Of a DNA stretch of 61,385 nucleotides, positions 25,279-34,177 are shown in pieces. How positions within the stretch are numbered: position 1 is the stretch's first letter; each line of letters opens with the position of its first letter. The notes beneath the pieces were generated by a model, which ran no database searches, was not told where the DNA came from, and saw only the letters and a program-made list of their open reading frames with translations. The stretch is taken from positions 1 through 61,385 of the forward strand of contig JAAWAD010000067.1 in NCBI GenBank assembly GCA_022791995.1, read 5' to 3'. The DNA comes from Lawsonibacter sp. (GTDB taxonomy: Bacteria > Bacillota > Clostridia > Oscillospirales > Oscillospiraceae). The translations under genes were made by a program, and so were the position numbers.

Positions 25279-25307
25279 GCCCCCTTTTGTGCAAAAGGGG
25301 GCTTTTT
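25279..25307 (+). terminator. Intrinsic terminator after prfB
   Basis: A 10-bp perfect stem (25279-25288 with 25293-25302) with GTGC loop, followed by TTTTT. Confidence 0.9.
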
Positions 25308-25334
25308 CTTGGAGGAAATTGGGAGGGTAAGGCT

Positions 25335-26696
25335 ATGACAGACTGGAGCAAGAATACTATTCACACCCTGGACATCACCGGTTATTCCGCTGAGGGCATG
25401 GGAATTGGCCGAACGGAGGGCCGAGTGGTCTTTGTCCCCGGAACCATCCGGGGGGAGCAGTGGCGGGTTCGCCTGGAGAAGGTGGGAAAGACCGCGGCCT
25501 GGGGCCGGGGGGTGGAGCTGCTGGCCCCATCCCCTCAGCGGCAGGCCCCTGACTGTCCTCTCTATGGCCGGTGCGGTGCCTGCCAGTTCCGGCATATGAC
25601 CTATGCGGAGGAGCTTGCGGCCAAGGGACAGCGTGTCACAGACGCCCTGGAGCGTCTGGGGGGCGTCTGTCTGGCGCTGCCGCCTGTACTGGGGGCGGAG
25701 AATCCTCTGCGTTACCGAAACAAGGTTCAGCTGCCCGTATCCCAGGAGAAAAACGGGCTGGCCGTGGGCTACTACCGGGCCCGGAGCCACAGCGTTCTGG
25801 ATGCCCGGGACTGCCTGCTTCAGCCGGAAGCGGTGACAAGGCTGCGCCAGGCATTTCAGACCTGGATGGAGCGGTACGCTGTTCCGGCCTATCAGGAGCG
25901 GGAAGGCTCTGGCCTGATCCGGCACTTCTATGTCCGCACAAACCAGCGCGGGGAATCCCTCTGCTGTATTGTGGCCAACGGAACGGAGCTGCCCTGTGTC
26001 CAGGCGCTGATTGACGCCCTGCGTCAGACTGAGCCCGGGCTGACCGGGCTGGTCCTCAACTGCAATACCCGGGATACCAATGTGATCCTCGGGCCGGAGT
26101 TCCACACCCTGTGGGGCCGGGATTGGCTGGAGGAGGAGCTGTGCGGTCTCACCTTCCGCCTGTCCATCTCCTCCTTCTTCCAGATCAATCGCGCCCAGAC
26201 AGAGCGGCTGTACCGTACGGCGCTGGAATTTGCGGGGCTGACCGGCGCGGAGACCGTACTGGACCTGTACTGCGGAATTGGGACCATTTCGCTGGCTATG
26301 GCCCGTCGGGCGAAGGCGGTGCTGGGGGCGGAGATTGTGCCGCAGGCCATTGAGGACGCAAGAGAGAATGCCCGGCGCAACGGGATTGCCAACGCGGAGT
26401 TTTTCTGCGGCGACGCAGGGGCGGTGGGGCGGAAGCTGGCCGGGGAAGGGGTGCGGCCGGATGTTGTCTGTGTGGACCCGCCCCGCAAGGGCTTATCGCC
26501 TGAGGTGCCCGGAATTCTGGCCGGCATGGCCCCGGAGCGCATTGTCTATGTCTCCTGCGATCCGGCAACGCTGGCGCGGGACGTGAAGCGTTTTGGGGAG
26601 CTGGGCTATCGGGCAAGGAGGGGGCAGGCGGTGGACCTGTTCCCCAGAACCGCCCACATAGAGACGGTCATGCTGCTGCAAAGAGCGGCCGTGTAG
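25335..26696 (+). CDS. RNA uracil-C5 methyltransferase (RumA/RlmD/TrmA family)
   Basis: 453 residues. An N-terminal TRAM-like domain (about 5-65) is followed by a Cys motif CPLYGRCGACQFRH for a 4Fe-4S cluster. The methyltransferase half has DLYCGIGTISLAMA (SAM binding), VDPPRKG and YVSCDPATLARD with the catalytic nucleophile Cys. It makes 5-methyluridine in 23S rRNA or tRNA; which position (U747, U1939 or T54) cannot be told. GGGAGGGT ahead of ATG 25335 decides the start. It is separated from prfB by the terminator, so it needs its own promoter, not identified. Confidence 0.9.
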   Translation: MTDWSKNTIHTLDITGYSAEGMGIGRTEGRVVFVPGTIRGEQWRVRLEKVGKTAAWGRGVELLAPSPQRQAPDCPLYGRCGACQFRHMTYAEELAAKGQRVTDALERLGGVCLALPPVLGAENPLRYRNKVQLPVSQEKNGLAVGYYRARSHSVLDARDCLLQPEAVTRLRQAFQTWMERYAVPAYQEREGSGLIRHFYVRTNQRGESLCCIVANGTELPCVQALIDALRQTEPGLTGLVLNCNTRDTNVILGPEFHTLWGRDWLEEELCGLTFRLSISSFFQINRAQTERLYRTALEFAGLTGAETVLDLYCGIGTISLAMARRAKAVLGAEIVPQAIEDARENARRNGIANAEFFCGDAGAVGRKLAGEGVRPDVVCVDPPRKGLSPEVPGILAGMAPERIVYVSCDPATLARDVKRFGELGYRARRGQAVDLFPRTAHIETVMLLQRAAV

Positions 26697-26773
26697 ATAT
26701 TCTGCACCGTCCGCCCTAAACGGGAGAGAGCCCGGGGCAATGGAGACAGGCGTGGATTTGCGGGCGCATTTTC

Positions 26774-26802
26774 TTGATAAATGTCCATCTCTGTGCTATA
26801 CT
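26774..26802 (+). promoter_or_regulatory. Promoter of smc
   Basis: TTGATA (26774-26779), a 17-bp spacer and TATACT (26797-26802). Transcription from here excludes upstream in-frame starts and supports GTG 26840. Confidence 0.65.
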
Positions 26803-26839
26803 CTTTGTGAAACGAAACAGAGAAAGAAGCGATGCGTTC

Positions 26840-29800
26840 GTGTATTTAAAGGCATTGGTCATCCAGGGCTTCAAGTCTTTCCCGGACAAGACGGTTCTCA
26901 CCTTTGGCGAGGACATCACCGCCATTGTGGGCCCGAATGGTTCCGGGAAGTCCAACATCTCCGACGCCATCCGCTGGGTGATGGGGGAGCAGTCCACCCG
27001 GGCTCTGCGGGGGGGGAAGATGGAGGACGTGATCTTCGGCGGCACTGCCAAGCGCAAGCAGACAGGGTACGCCGAGGTGTCCCTGGTGCTGGACAATACC
27101 TCACACATTTTTGACCTGGAGGAGTCAGAGGTCATGGTCACCCGGCGGTACTACCGCTCTGGCGAGAGCGAGTATTACATCAACCGCCGCTCGGTCCGGC
27201 TGAAGGACGTGAACGAGCTGTTCATGGACACCGGTCTGGGGCGGGAGGGGTACTCCATCATCGGTCAGGGACGCATTGACGAGATCCTGTCGGTAAAGTC
27301 TGCCGACCGGCGGGAGGTCTTTGAGGAAGCGGCGGGGATCTCCCGCTTCCGCCACCGGAAGGAGGAGGCGGAGCGCCGTCTGGAGCGCACGGACGAGAAC
27401 CTGGTGCGCATCAACGACAAAATATCTGAGCTGGAGCTCCAGGTGTCCCCCCTGCGGGAGCAGAGCGAGAAGGCCAAGAAGTATCTGGTCCTCCGGGACG
27501 AGCTGCGCACGCTGGAGATCTCTGTGTGGCTGGACTCCCTGGAGCACATCCGGGCCGGCAGCATCAAGCTGGAGGCCGACTATCAGGAGGCCGTCCGCCG
27601 GCGGGAGGAGGTCCGGCAGGCCCAGGAGAAGGCCTTCGCCGCCGCTGAGGAGTTTTCGGCCAAAATGCGGGACAAGGATGTAGAGGCGGACCGCCTGCGG
27701 TTCGAGATGCAGGGCCGTCAGGCCGCCGCCAACGAGCTGGAGTCCGCGGTAGCCGTGCTGAAAAGCAGCATCCAGCACAACCAAGAGTCGGCCCGGCGCA
27801 TCCAGGCCGACCTGGAACAGCAGGAGGGGAGAGAGGACTCCCTGGCCGCCCAGATTGCCCAACGGAAAGACCGGCTGGCGGAGATTGAGGAGCAGCGGCA
27901 GGAACAGCGTCAGACCGTGGCCCAAAAGAGTCAGGAGGCGGAGGAGGCCGCCCGGTCTGCCGGAGCCCTGGCCCGGGAGCTGGAGGAGCTGCGCACCCGG
28001 GAGGGGCTGGAGAACGCCGGAGCCGCTGAGGCTAAGGCCCTCCTATCTGCCCTGGCCGCCGCCGCCCAGGAGGTGCTGGACCGGGACGAGACCCTTCGCC
28101 GGGAGCACCGCGCCCTGGAGGAGCGGCTGGAGGCGGCCGGAAAAGAGACCCGCGCCGCCCGAAAGGCCCATGCCAATGCCCAGGAGGAGCGGGACGCCGC
28201 CCGGAATGTCATCAACGGCTATCAGCTCCGGGCCCAGTCCCGCCAGAAAAAGGCGGAGCAGGTCCGGGAGCAGCAGCGAAAGCTCCAGATGGAGGAGAAC
28301 GCCCTGGCCTCCCGCATCAAGCTCCTTGCAGAGATGGAGAAGGCCCACGAGGGCTATGCCAAGGCGGTCAAGCTGGTGATGGCAGAGGCGGAGCGGGGCG
28401 CTCTCCTGCACATCCATGGCCCGGTTGCCGGCCTTTTGAAGGTGCCAGACCAGTATACAGTGGCCATTGAGACCGCCCTGGGCGGGGCCATGCAGAATCT
28501 GGTGGTGGACCGGGAGGAGGACGGCAAGGCCGTCATCCAGTATCTGAAGCGCCGGGACGCAGGCCGGGCCACCATTCTGCCCCTCAGCTCCATCCGGCCC
28601 GGAGACCTGCGGGAGGCCCAGAGCCTTGCGCGGGAGCCCGGCTTTGTGGGGGTGGGGGACCAGCTGATTTCCTTTGACCCCCGGTATCGAAACGTCTTCT
28701 CCAATCTGCTGGGCCGTGTGGCCGTGATGGAGAGCCTGGACGCCGCCATTGCCGCCGCCCGGAAGTACGGCTATCGCTTCCGCATTGTTACCCTGGACGG
28801 CCAGGTGCTCAACCCCGGCGGCTCTATGACCGGCGGCTCAGCCAGCCGCAGCGCCGGCATCCTCAGCCGGGCCAACGAGCTGGAGCGGCTGAACGGGCAG
28901 ATTCAAACCATCCGGGACCGGCTGGAGGAGGCCGCACGGACAGCCGCCGAGGCGGAGCGGGAATCCGCCGCCGCCGCTTATGAGCTGGAGTCGGCCCAGG
29001 TTCAGTTGCGCCAGTGGGAGGACGCCATTTTGAAAACCGAGGCCCAGCTGTCCCACTGCAAGAGCGTAGAGGCCGATTTGGAGCGCCAGAGGGAGCTTCA
29101 GCAGGGGGAGCTGGAGCAGCTGAAGGACCGGTCGACCAGGATCGAGACGGACACCCAAGCCGCCCGGACCCGCATTGACAGCCTGGAGGGGGCCGCCGCC
29201 GCCCTGAAGAGCGAGGCGGAGGGGAAGGCCAAGGGCCAGACCGACCTCCAGGCCCGCTCGGCCCGCATCGCCCAGGAGCTGGCCCAGCTCAGCGCCGCCC
29301 AGGCCGCCCTGGAGGCGGAGGAGGAGGCTACCCGCTCCAGCCTGAAGGAGCTGGAGGAGCTGAAGGCCAGTCTGGCGGGGGACCGGGACCAGAGCCGGAG
29401 CCTGATGCAGGAGTATCAGGCCAAGAACGAGAACTTTTCCCGGGAAATCCAGGAGAAGGAGGAGGCTCTGGCCGCCATCCGCGCAGAAAACCGGGCCCGG
29501 GAGGCCGACGTGACCCGGCTGAACCAGGAGAAGCTGGCTCTGGAGGGGGAGCGCACACGGGCCGCCCGGGAGAGCCAGAGCCGTAACGAGGAGCTGCTGC
29601 GTCTGGAGGGGGAGGTCTCCCGCCTGGAGCAGAAGAAGGTCTCCGCCTCTATGGAGGAGAAGCAGCTGCTGGATAAGCTGTGGGAGACCTATGAGCTCTC
29701 CCACGAGGCCGCCCGCCAGCAGCGGGTGGAGATTGAGTCCGTTCCCAAGGCCAGCCGCCGCATCGGGGAGCTGAAGCGGGCCATCTCCGGCCTGGGCCAC

Positions 29801-30412
29801 GTAAATGTAGGGGCCATTGAGGAGTTCCAGCGGGTCAACGAGCGGTACACCTACCTCACCGGCCAGCGGGACGACGTGGAGCGGGCCAAAAAGGAGCTGG
29901 AGGAGGTCATTGCCGGCATCACCAACGAGATGAAAACGATTTTCCGCCGGGAGTTCCAGACCATCAACGAGGCCTTTGGCCAGACCTTTGAGGAGCTCTT
30001 CGGGGGCGGCAAGGCCACCCTGGAGCTGGAGGACCCGGAGGACATCCTGAACTGCGGCATTGAAATCAAGGTCCAGCCCCCGGGCAAGGCCCTGAAAATC
30101 ATCACCCTTCTGTCCGGCGGAGAGAAGGCCTTCGTGGCCATCGCCCTCTACTTCGCCATCCTGAAGGTCCGTCCAACCCCCTTCGTGGTCATGGACGAGA
30201 TTGAGGCTGCCCTGGATGACAGCAACGTGGTCCGGTATGCCCGCTATATGCGCTCTATGGCCGACAAGACCCAGTTTATTGTCATCACCCACCGCCGGGG
30301 CACCATGGAGGAGGCCGACGTCCTCTACGGCGTCACCATGCAGGAGCAGGGTGTGTCCCGGATGCTTACCATCAATTTGAACGACGCGGAGCGGGAGCTG
30401 AACCTCTCGTAA
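26840..30412 (+). CDS. smc: Chromosome segregation protein SMC
   Basis: 1,190 residues, the normal SMC length. N-terminal Walker A (GPNGSGKSNISDAI), a long coiled coil to about residue 500, the hinge (about 510-650, ending GGSMTGGSAS), a second coiled coil, then the ABC signature LLSGGEKAFVAIAL and Walker B FVVMDEIEAALDD. It forms the ring-shaped condensin with ScpA/ScpB that compacts and segregates the chromosome. GTG at 26840 gives the canonical MYLKALVIQGFKSF start and lies downstream of the predicted promoter; the ribosome binding site is weak (AAAGAAG). ftsY follows after three small genes, keeping the usual smc-ftsY neighbourhood. Confidence 0.96.
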   Translation: MYLKALVIQGFKSFPDKTVLTFGEDITAIVGPNGSGKSNISDAIRWVMGEQSTRALRGGKMEDVIFGGTAKRKQTGYAEVSLVLDNTSHIFDLEESEVMVTRRYYRSGESEYYINRRSVRLKDVNELFMDTGLGREGYSIIGQGRIDEILSVKSADRREVFEEAAGISRFRHRKEEAERRLERTDENLVRINDKISELELQVSPLREQSEKAKKYLVLRDELRTLEISVWLDSLEHIRAGSIKLEADYQEAVRRREEVRQAQEKAFAAAEEFSAKMRDKDVEADRLRFEMQGRQAAANELESAVAVLKSSIQHNQESARRIQADLEQQEGREDSLAAQIAQRKDRLAEIEEQRQEQRQTVAQKSQEAEEAARSAGALARELEELRTREGLENAGAAEAKALLSALAAAAQEVLDRDETLRREHRALEERLEAAGKETRAARKAHANAQEERDAARNVINGYQLRAQSRQKKAEQVREQQRKLQMEENALASRIKLLAEMEKAHEGYAKAVKLVMAEAERGALLHIHGPVAGLLKVPDQYTVAIETALGGAMQNLVVDREEDGKAVIQYLKRRDAGRATILPLSSIRPGDLREAQSLAREPGFVGVGDQLISFDPRYRNVFSNLLGRVAVMESLDAAIAAARKYGYRFRIVTLDGQVLNPGGSMTGGSASRSAGILSRANELERLNGQIQTIRDRLEEAARTAAEAERESAAAAYELESAQVQLRQWEDAILKTEAQLSHCKSVEADLERQRELQQGELEQLKDRSTRIETDTQAARTRIDSLEGAAAALKSEAEGKAKGQTDLQARSARIAQELAQLSAAQAALEAEEEATRSSLKELEELKASLAGDRDQSRSLMQEYQAKNENFSREIQEKEEALAAIRAENRAREADVTRLNQEKLALEGERTRAARESQSRNEELLRLEGEVSRLEQKKVSASMEEKQLLDKLWETYELSHEAARQQRVEIESVPKASRRIGELKRAISGLGHVNVGAIEEFQRVNERYTYLTGQRDDVERAKKELEEVIAGITNEMKTIFRREFQTINEAFGQTFEELFGGGKATLELEDPEDILNCGIEIKVQPPGKALKIITLLSGGEKAFVAIALYFAILKVRPTPFVVMDEIEAALDDSNVVRYARYMRSMADKTQFIVITHRRGTMEEADVLYGVTMQEQGVSRMLTINLNDAERELNLS

Positions 30413-30420
30413 AGTAAGAA

Positions 30421-30477
30421 CCTGTATTCACACTCTCAAACGACCGTCTGGGCGGTTTTTTCGATTATGAATACAGG
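30421..30477 (+). terminator. Nested inverted repeats after smc
   Basis: An outer 10-bp inverted repeat (30421-30430 with 30468-30477) encloses ACCG-CGGT (30443-30446 with 30453-30456) followed by six Ts. The inner hairpin is a short terminator-like structure; the outer stem could form only in read-through RNA. Confidence 0.45.
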
Positions 30478-30493
30478 GTCTAAGGAGGCGGAC

Positions 30494-30715
30494 ATGGACA
30501 ATCGCACTTGGATCCCTACCCTCTTCGGGGTGGCGGCCGTTGGGGTGATGCTGGCCGGCGGGGGCGGCATGTGGAAGGTTTTATTGGAGCTGCTGCTCCT
30601 GGCCCTGTGCGTCGTGACCAACTGGCTGCTGGTCCGTTGCCCCAGGTGCCGCAAGTGGCTGGGTCTGAAACACCCCCGTTACTGCCCCCACTGCGGAGCT
30701 TACATCGACTGGTAG
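30494..30715 (+). CDS. Small membrane protein with C-terminal zinc ribbon
   Basis: 73 residues. Two adjacent hydrophobic segments (about 9-27 and 28-47) are followed by CPRC and CPHC pairs, a short zinc-ribbon typical of small membrane-anchored proteins. AAGGAGG lies six bases before the ATG. No function is known to me. It lies between smc and a convergent gene. Confidence 0.7.
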   Translation: MDNRTWIPTLFGVAAVGVMLAGGGGMWKVLLELLLLALCVVTNWLLVRCPRCRKWLGLKHPRYCPHCGAYIDW

Positions 30716-30717
30716 CT

Positions 30718-30987
30718 CTACCCGAGGGCCTGCATCAGCTCCCGGGCCAGATGGACCCCGGCGAAGAAGGCGGCTTTATCCTGAAGAAGACCATCAAAGT
30801 GAATCGCGTCTTCCAAACGGAAAAACAGATCCTGTATTTCCGGGTCCGGCACCGCCATACATTCCTTCCAAACCGCGTTCAGCTGGGCCGCTCGGGAAAT
30901 TCGCTCTGGCATTTGCCGGTAAATCTGGTATGATAGGTTTTGCAGCTCGGGAGTATGATAGAGCATTTCTAAGATGGAATCGGTCAT
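30718..30987 (-). CDS. Small all-helical protein of unknown function
   Basis: 89 residues, acidic, predicted all alpha-helical with heptad-like Leu/Ile spacing, no motif I recognise. AGGAGCTG lies seven bases before the ATG. It is divergent from an XRE regulator with an A/T-rich palindrome in between, and its stop is two bases from the stop of the zinc-ribbon gene. A toxin or antitoxin role was considered, but no such motif is visible. Confidence 0.6.
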   Translation of the reverse strand: MTDSILEMLYHTPELQNLSYQIYRQMPERISRAAQLNAVWKECMAVPDPEIQDLFFRLEDAIHFDGLLQDKAAFFAGVHLARELMQALG

Positions 30988-31011
30988 AATGGACAGCTCC
31001 TTTGATTTATT

Positions 31012-31034
31012 ATATTCGTATTATATACGTATAT
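31012..31034. promoter_or_regulatory. Candidate XRE operator palindrome
   Basis: A 23-bp imperfect A/T-rich palindrome (ATATTCGTAT / ATATACGTATAT halves) lies midway between two divergent starts, where a repressor would act on both genes. Confidence 0.45.
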
Positions 31035-31064
31035 TTTTGGTGTGTCAATAGCGAGGAGATTTTT

Positions 31065-31280
31065 ATGAGCCAATTTTCGGATTCTTTAAGGTCGATTCGG
31101 AAGCAGTCCCAGAAAAAACAGAGGGAAGCCGCAGAGTATCTGGGAATCAATATCCGTACCTACCAAAATTATGAGGGTGGGAAAAGTGAACCCTCAATCC
31201 CTCAGCTGATTCGATTGGCTGATTTCTTTATGGTCAGCCTGGACGAGCTGGTGGGCCGGGATTGGATTGGGCGTTCATAA
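31065..31280 (+). CDS. XRE-family helix-turn-helix regulator
   Basis: 71 residues, one lambda-repressor-like HTH: SLRSIRKQSQKKQREAAEYL, then NIRTYQNYEGGKSEPSIPQLIRLADFFMVSLDELVGR. This is the minimal single-domain form with no effector domain. GAGGAGAT precedes the ATG. It is probably an autoregulator acting on the palindrome between it and the gene at 30718-30987. Confidence 0.85.
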   Translation: MSQFSDSLRSIRKQSQKKQREAAEYLGINIRTYQNYEGGKSEPSIPQLIRLADFFMVSLDELVGRDWIGRS

Positions 31281-31321
31281 GGCCTCTCGCGGAGGGCAGG
31301 TGCTGGAACAGGAGGGTCACA

Positions 31322-31591
31322 GTGAAAGAGAAGAAATCCAGTGACTGGAAGGCGATTGCAGGCGGTATCCTTTTGATTGCGGTGCTGTTTGCAGGGATCA
31401 AGCTGATTTTCGCCGGGCTGGAGCGGGCCATTCCCCACCCGCCGGCAGACGGGAGCAGCGTCTCGGTCCAGGCCCCGGCGGCGTCCGGGGAGGAGGCGCC
31501 CAGCTTCTGTCTCTACTGCGGCAGGGGGCTGCCGGAGGGCTTCCAGTGGGGACAGTTCTGCCCCTGGTGCGGGGAGAAACTTGAAGGGTAA
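31322..31591 (+). CDS. Small membrane protein with zinc ribbon
   Basis: 89 residues starting from GTG 31322 (GGAGGG upstream). A basic N-terminus, one membrane helix (about 11-32), a Pro/Ser/Ala-rich linker, and CLYC...CPWC, a zinc-ribbon pair, at the C-terminus. It resembles the protein at 30494 in design, not in sequence. It ends 11 bases before ftsY, so it is probably in the same operon. Confidence 0.65.
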   Translation: MKEKKSSDWKAIAGGILLIAVLFAGIKLIFAGLERAIPHPPADGSSVSVQAPAASGEEAPSFCLYCGRGLPEGFQWGQFCPWCGEKLEG

Positions 31592-31602
31592 GGAGAAAAC
31601 AC

Positions 31603-32472
31603 ATGGGCTTTTTTGACAAGCTGAAGCGGATCAAAATTTTTTCCAGCTTTGGCACGGAGCTGACCGACGACTTCTATGACGAACTGGAGGAGTCCCTGAT
31701 TCTGGCGGACACCGGCATGGACGTGACCCTGGAGCTGGTGGAGGAGCTGCGCCGCCGGGTGCGGGAGGAGCGCATCAAGACTCTGGAGGAGGCCCGGACC
31801 TGCATGTGCCAGGTGATTGCCGACGCACTGGACGCGGGCCCCGCCGCCCTGGATTTGTCCGCCAAGCCGGCGGTGGTGCTGTTCATCGGGGTGAACGGGG
31901 TGGGCAAGACCACCACCATCGGGAAGATCGGGGCCCAGCTGCGCGCCGGGCGGAAGAAGGTCCTCTTCTGTGCCGCCGATACCTTCCGGGCCGCCGCCGA
32001 CGAGCAGCTTACCATCTGGGCTGACCGGGCGGGGGCGGAGATCATCAAGCAGCACGAGGGGGCCGACCCCGCCGCTGTGGTCTTCGACGCCATGTCCGCC
32101 GCCAAGGCACGAAAGAGCGATGTGGTGCTGGTGGATACCGCCGGCCGGCTGCACAACAAGCAGAACCTGATGAACGAGCTGAACAAAATTTCCCGCGTGG
32201 TTGACCGGGAGGGGCCGGGCTGCGCCCGGGAGACCCTGCTGGTGCTGGACGCCACCACCGGCCAGAACGGTCTGACCCAGGCCCGGCAGTTCAAGGAGGC
32301 CGCCGGTATCACCGGTATTGTCCTCACCAAGCTGGACGGCACCGCCAAGGGGGGAATTGCCATCGCCATCGCCAAGGAGCTGGGGGTCCCGGTGAAGTAC
32401 GCCGGTGTGGGCGAGGGGGTGGACGACCTGAAGCCCTTCGACCCCATGGAGTTTGCCCAGGCCCTGATTTAA
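31603..32472 (+). CDS. ftsY: Signal recognition particle receptor FtsY
   Basis: 289 residues, the NG domain only: the acidic A domain of enterobacterial FtsY is absent, as usual for Firmicutes. The helical N domain is followed by GTPase motifs GVNGVGKTTTIGK (G1), DTFRAAADEQL, DTAGR (G3) and TKLDGTAKGG (G4). It docks the SRP-ribosome complex at the membrane. AAGGAGAAA precedes the ATG. Confidence 0.96.
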   Translation: MGFFDKLKRIKIFSSFGTELTDDFYDELEESLILADTGMDVTLELVEELRRRVREERIKTLEEARTCMCQVIADALDAGPAALDLSAKPAVVLFIGVNGVGKTTTIGKIGAQLRAGRKKVLFCAADTFRAAADEQLTIWADRAGAEIIKQHEGADPAAVVFDAMSAAKARKSDVVLVDTAGRLHNKQNLMNELNKISRVVDREGPGCARETLLVLDATTGQNGLTQARQFKEAAGITGIVLTKLDGTAKGGIAIAIAKELGVPVKYAGVGEGVDDLKPFDPMEFAQALI

Positions 32473-32588
32473 CGGAAAAAAATTCCGTCGTTCACAATCT
32501 GGTCACGATTTTTGCCGAAGGCTGTGGTACGATAAGAAATATGAGTCTTCCCTGGACTGTCCAGAGAGAATAAGAGGAGCTGACCAAA

Positions 32589-33179
32589 ATGAAATTGGTG
32601 CTTGCCAGCAAAAATCCAAAGAAGCTGAGGGAGATGCAGGAGATTCTCACTGCCCTGGGGGTGGAGATCTGTTCAGAGGCCGACGCCGGAGTGGATATAG
32701 AGGTGGAGGAGACCGGGGCCACCTTTGAGGAGAACTCGCTTTTAAAAGCGAAGGCGGTGATGGAGGCCAGCGGCCTGCCCGCCATCGCCGATGACTCCGG
32801 CCTGTGCGTGGACTGCCTGGAGGGGGCCCCAGGGGTGTACTCCGCCCGGTACGGCGGCGAGGAGCTCACCGACGAACAGCGCTATCGCCTTCTGCTGGAG
32901 AACATGCGGGGCCAGCTGACCCGGACGGCGAAATTTGTCTCCGTCATCACCTGCTGTTTTCCTGACGGAAGCGTCCTTACCGCCCGGGGGGAGTGCCCTG
33001 GCACCATCGCCTATGTCCCCATGGGAGAGGGCGGTTTCGGCTATGACCCGGTTTTCTTTGTCCCGGAGCGGAAGAAGACCTTCGCCCAGCTGACCGCAGA
33101 GGAAAAGAACGCCATCTCCCACCGGGGGAAGGCTATCCAGGCCTTCCGTGAGAAGCTGGAGGAGCATTTGCGCAAATAA
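32589..33179 (+). CDS. rdgB: XTP/dITP diphosphatase (RdgB/HAM1)
   Basis: 196 residues. SKNPKKLREM at the start, EENSLLKA, the DDSGLCVD catalytic segment with GAPGVYSARYGG, then GYDPVFFVP and SHRGKA for base recognition. It removes non-canonical purine NTPs (dITP, XTP) from the nucleotide pool as monophosphates. GAGGAGCTGACC precedes the ATG. A 110-bp gap separates it from ftsY. Confidence 0.95.
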   Translation: MKLVLASKNPKKLREMQEILTALGVEICSEADAGVDIEVEETGATFEENSLLKAKAVMEASGLPAIADDSGLCVDCLEGAPGVYSARYGGEELTDEQRYRLLLENMRGQLTRTAKFVSVITCCFPDGSVLTARGECPGTIAYVPMGEGGFGYDPVFFVPERKKTFAQLTAEEKNAISHRGKAIQAFREKLEEHLRK

Positions 33180-33222
33180 GCCGCCAGAGGCGGACAGAGT
33201 GAAATGGAGTACGTGAGGACAC

Positions 33223-33534
33223 ATGGAGTTGACAAGCAAACAGCGGGCCCAGCTGCGGGGTCTGGCAAACAACATTGATACTATCCTGATCATCGGCAAG
33301 GACGGCATTCAGGACAATCTGGTGCAGCAGGCCAATACCGCCCTGGAGGCCCGGGAGCTTATCAAGGGCCGGGTGCTGGAGGCCTCTCTGCTCACCGCCC
33401 GGGAGGCGGCCCAGACCCTGGCTCCCCTGACCCGGAGCGAGGTGGTTCAGGTGATTGGAACAAAATTTGTGCTGTATCGTCAAAGTCACCGGATGGACAA
33501 AAAGGACCGCATCGTTCTGGTGCGGGGAAAATAA
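33223..33534 (+). CDS. yhbY: YhbY-family RNA-binding protein (CRM domain)
   Basis: 103 residues, a single CRM domain: LTSKQRAQLRGLAN at the start, IIGKDGIQDNL as the GxxG-type loop, and VVQVIGTKFVLYR. YhbY-like proteins bind pre-50S ribosomal particles. It precedes nadD by one gene, as in Bacillus (yqeH-yqeI-nadD order). GTGAGGA precedes the ATG. Confidence 0.9.
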   Translation: MELTSKQRAQLRGLANNIDTILIIGKDGIQDNLVQQANTALEARELIKGRVLEASLLTAREAAQTLAPLTRSEVVQVIGTKFVLYRQSHRMDKKDRIVLVRGK

Positions 33535-33547
33535 GGGGGCTGCCGCC

Positions 33548-34144
33548 ATGAATCCAGCGCAGGAGCAACGAGAGAAGGGGCTGGCCTTCCGGCGGGAGCT
33601 CTACCGGGACCACCCCCAGGCGGAGGCCTTTCAGCGGGCGAAGAGCCGCTGGATGAAGGCTCTGATGCTGTACTGCCTAGTCCATATGCTGCTGCGGGCA
33701 ATCCTGCTGGGGCGGCAGGGGGCCGCCCCGTGGGCCCTGATCCTGGGAGTCGGGATGGGCCTGGGGATGAACCTGATCTTCCTGGGGGCGGGGCTGGGGC
33801 CCCGGCGGAAGCTGGCCTGGGTGCTGTACCTGTGGGGCTTTTATCAGCTGTACCAGCTGGCGGCCTCCCTGTGGGAGGGGGCACTGCGCTCCGTATGGCA
33901 GGCGGGACTGCTGACCCCGGGCGCCCTGCTGCGGTTCTTCTGGGGCTATGTGTCCGCCTTTTCCCTGTCTCCCCTGTCGGTGGGGCATGATCTCATGTCC
34001 CTGCTCTATCTGGTCCTGCTCTTTGGTACTGCCCTGTGGCTGACGGCCGTCCCCCGGAGCCGGCAGCTGGCGGCGGAGGCGGAGCCCCTGGAGGAGCAGT
34101 GGCGGGCCTATGTCATGGCCCAGAGCAAGCAATCGGTTCGTTAA
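33548..34144 (+). CDS. Membrane protein of unknown function
   Basis: 198 residues. A charged N-terminal helix of about 40 residues is followed by four hydrophobic segments (about 42-60, 66-84, 90-110 and 152-172) and a charged tail. No family is recognised. ATG 33548 follows GGGGGCTGCC with a fair ribosome binding site. It is 13 bp after yhbY and 33 bp before nadD, so probably in the same transcript. Confidence 0.6.
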   Translation: MNPAQEQREKGLAFRRELYRDHPQAEAFQRAKSRWMKALMLYCLVHMLLRAILLGRQGAAPWALILGVGMGLGMNLIFLGAGLGPRRKLAWVLYLWGFYQLYQLAASLWEGALRSVWQAGLLTPGALLRFFWGYVSAFSLSPLSVGHDLMSLLYLVLLFGTALWLTAVPRSRQLAAEAEPLEEQWRAYVMAQSKQSVR

Positions 34145-34177
34145 GACAGAAAAAGCTTCATAAAAAGGTGGGTCTGT

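Noticed and set aside
30718-30987. Toxin-antitoxin pair with the XRE regulator
   Set aside because: The genes are divergent rather than co-directional and overlapping, and the small protein has no toxin motif.
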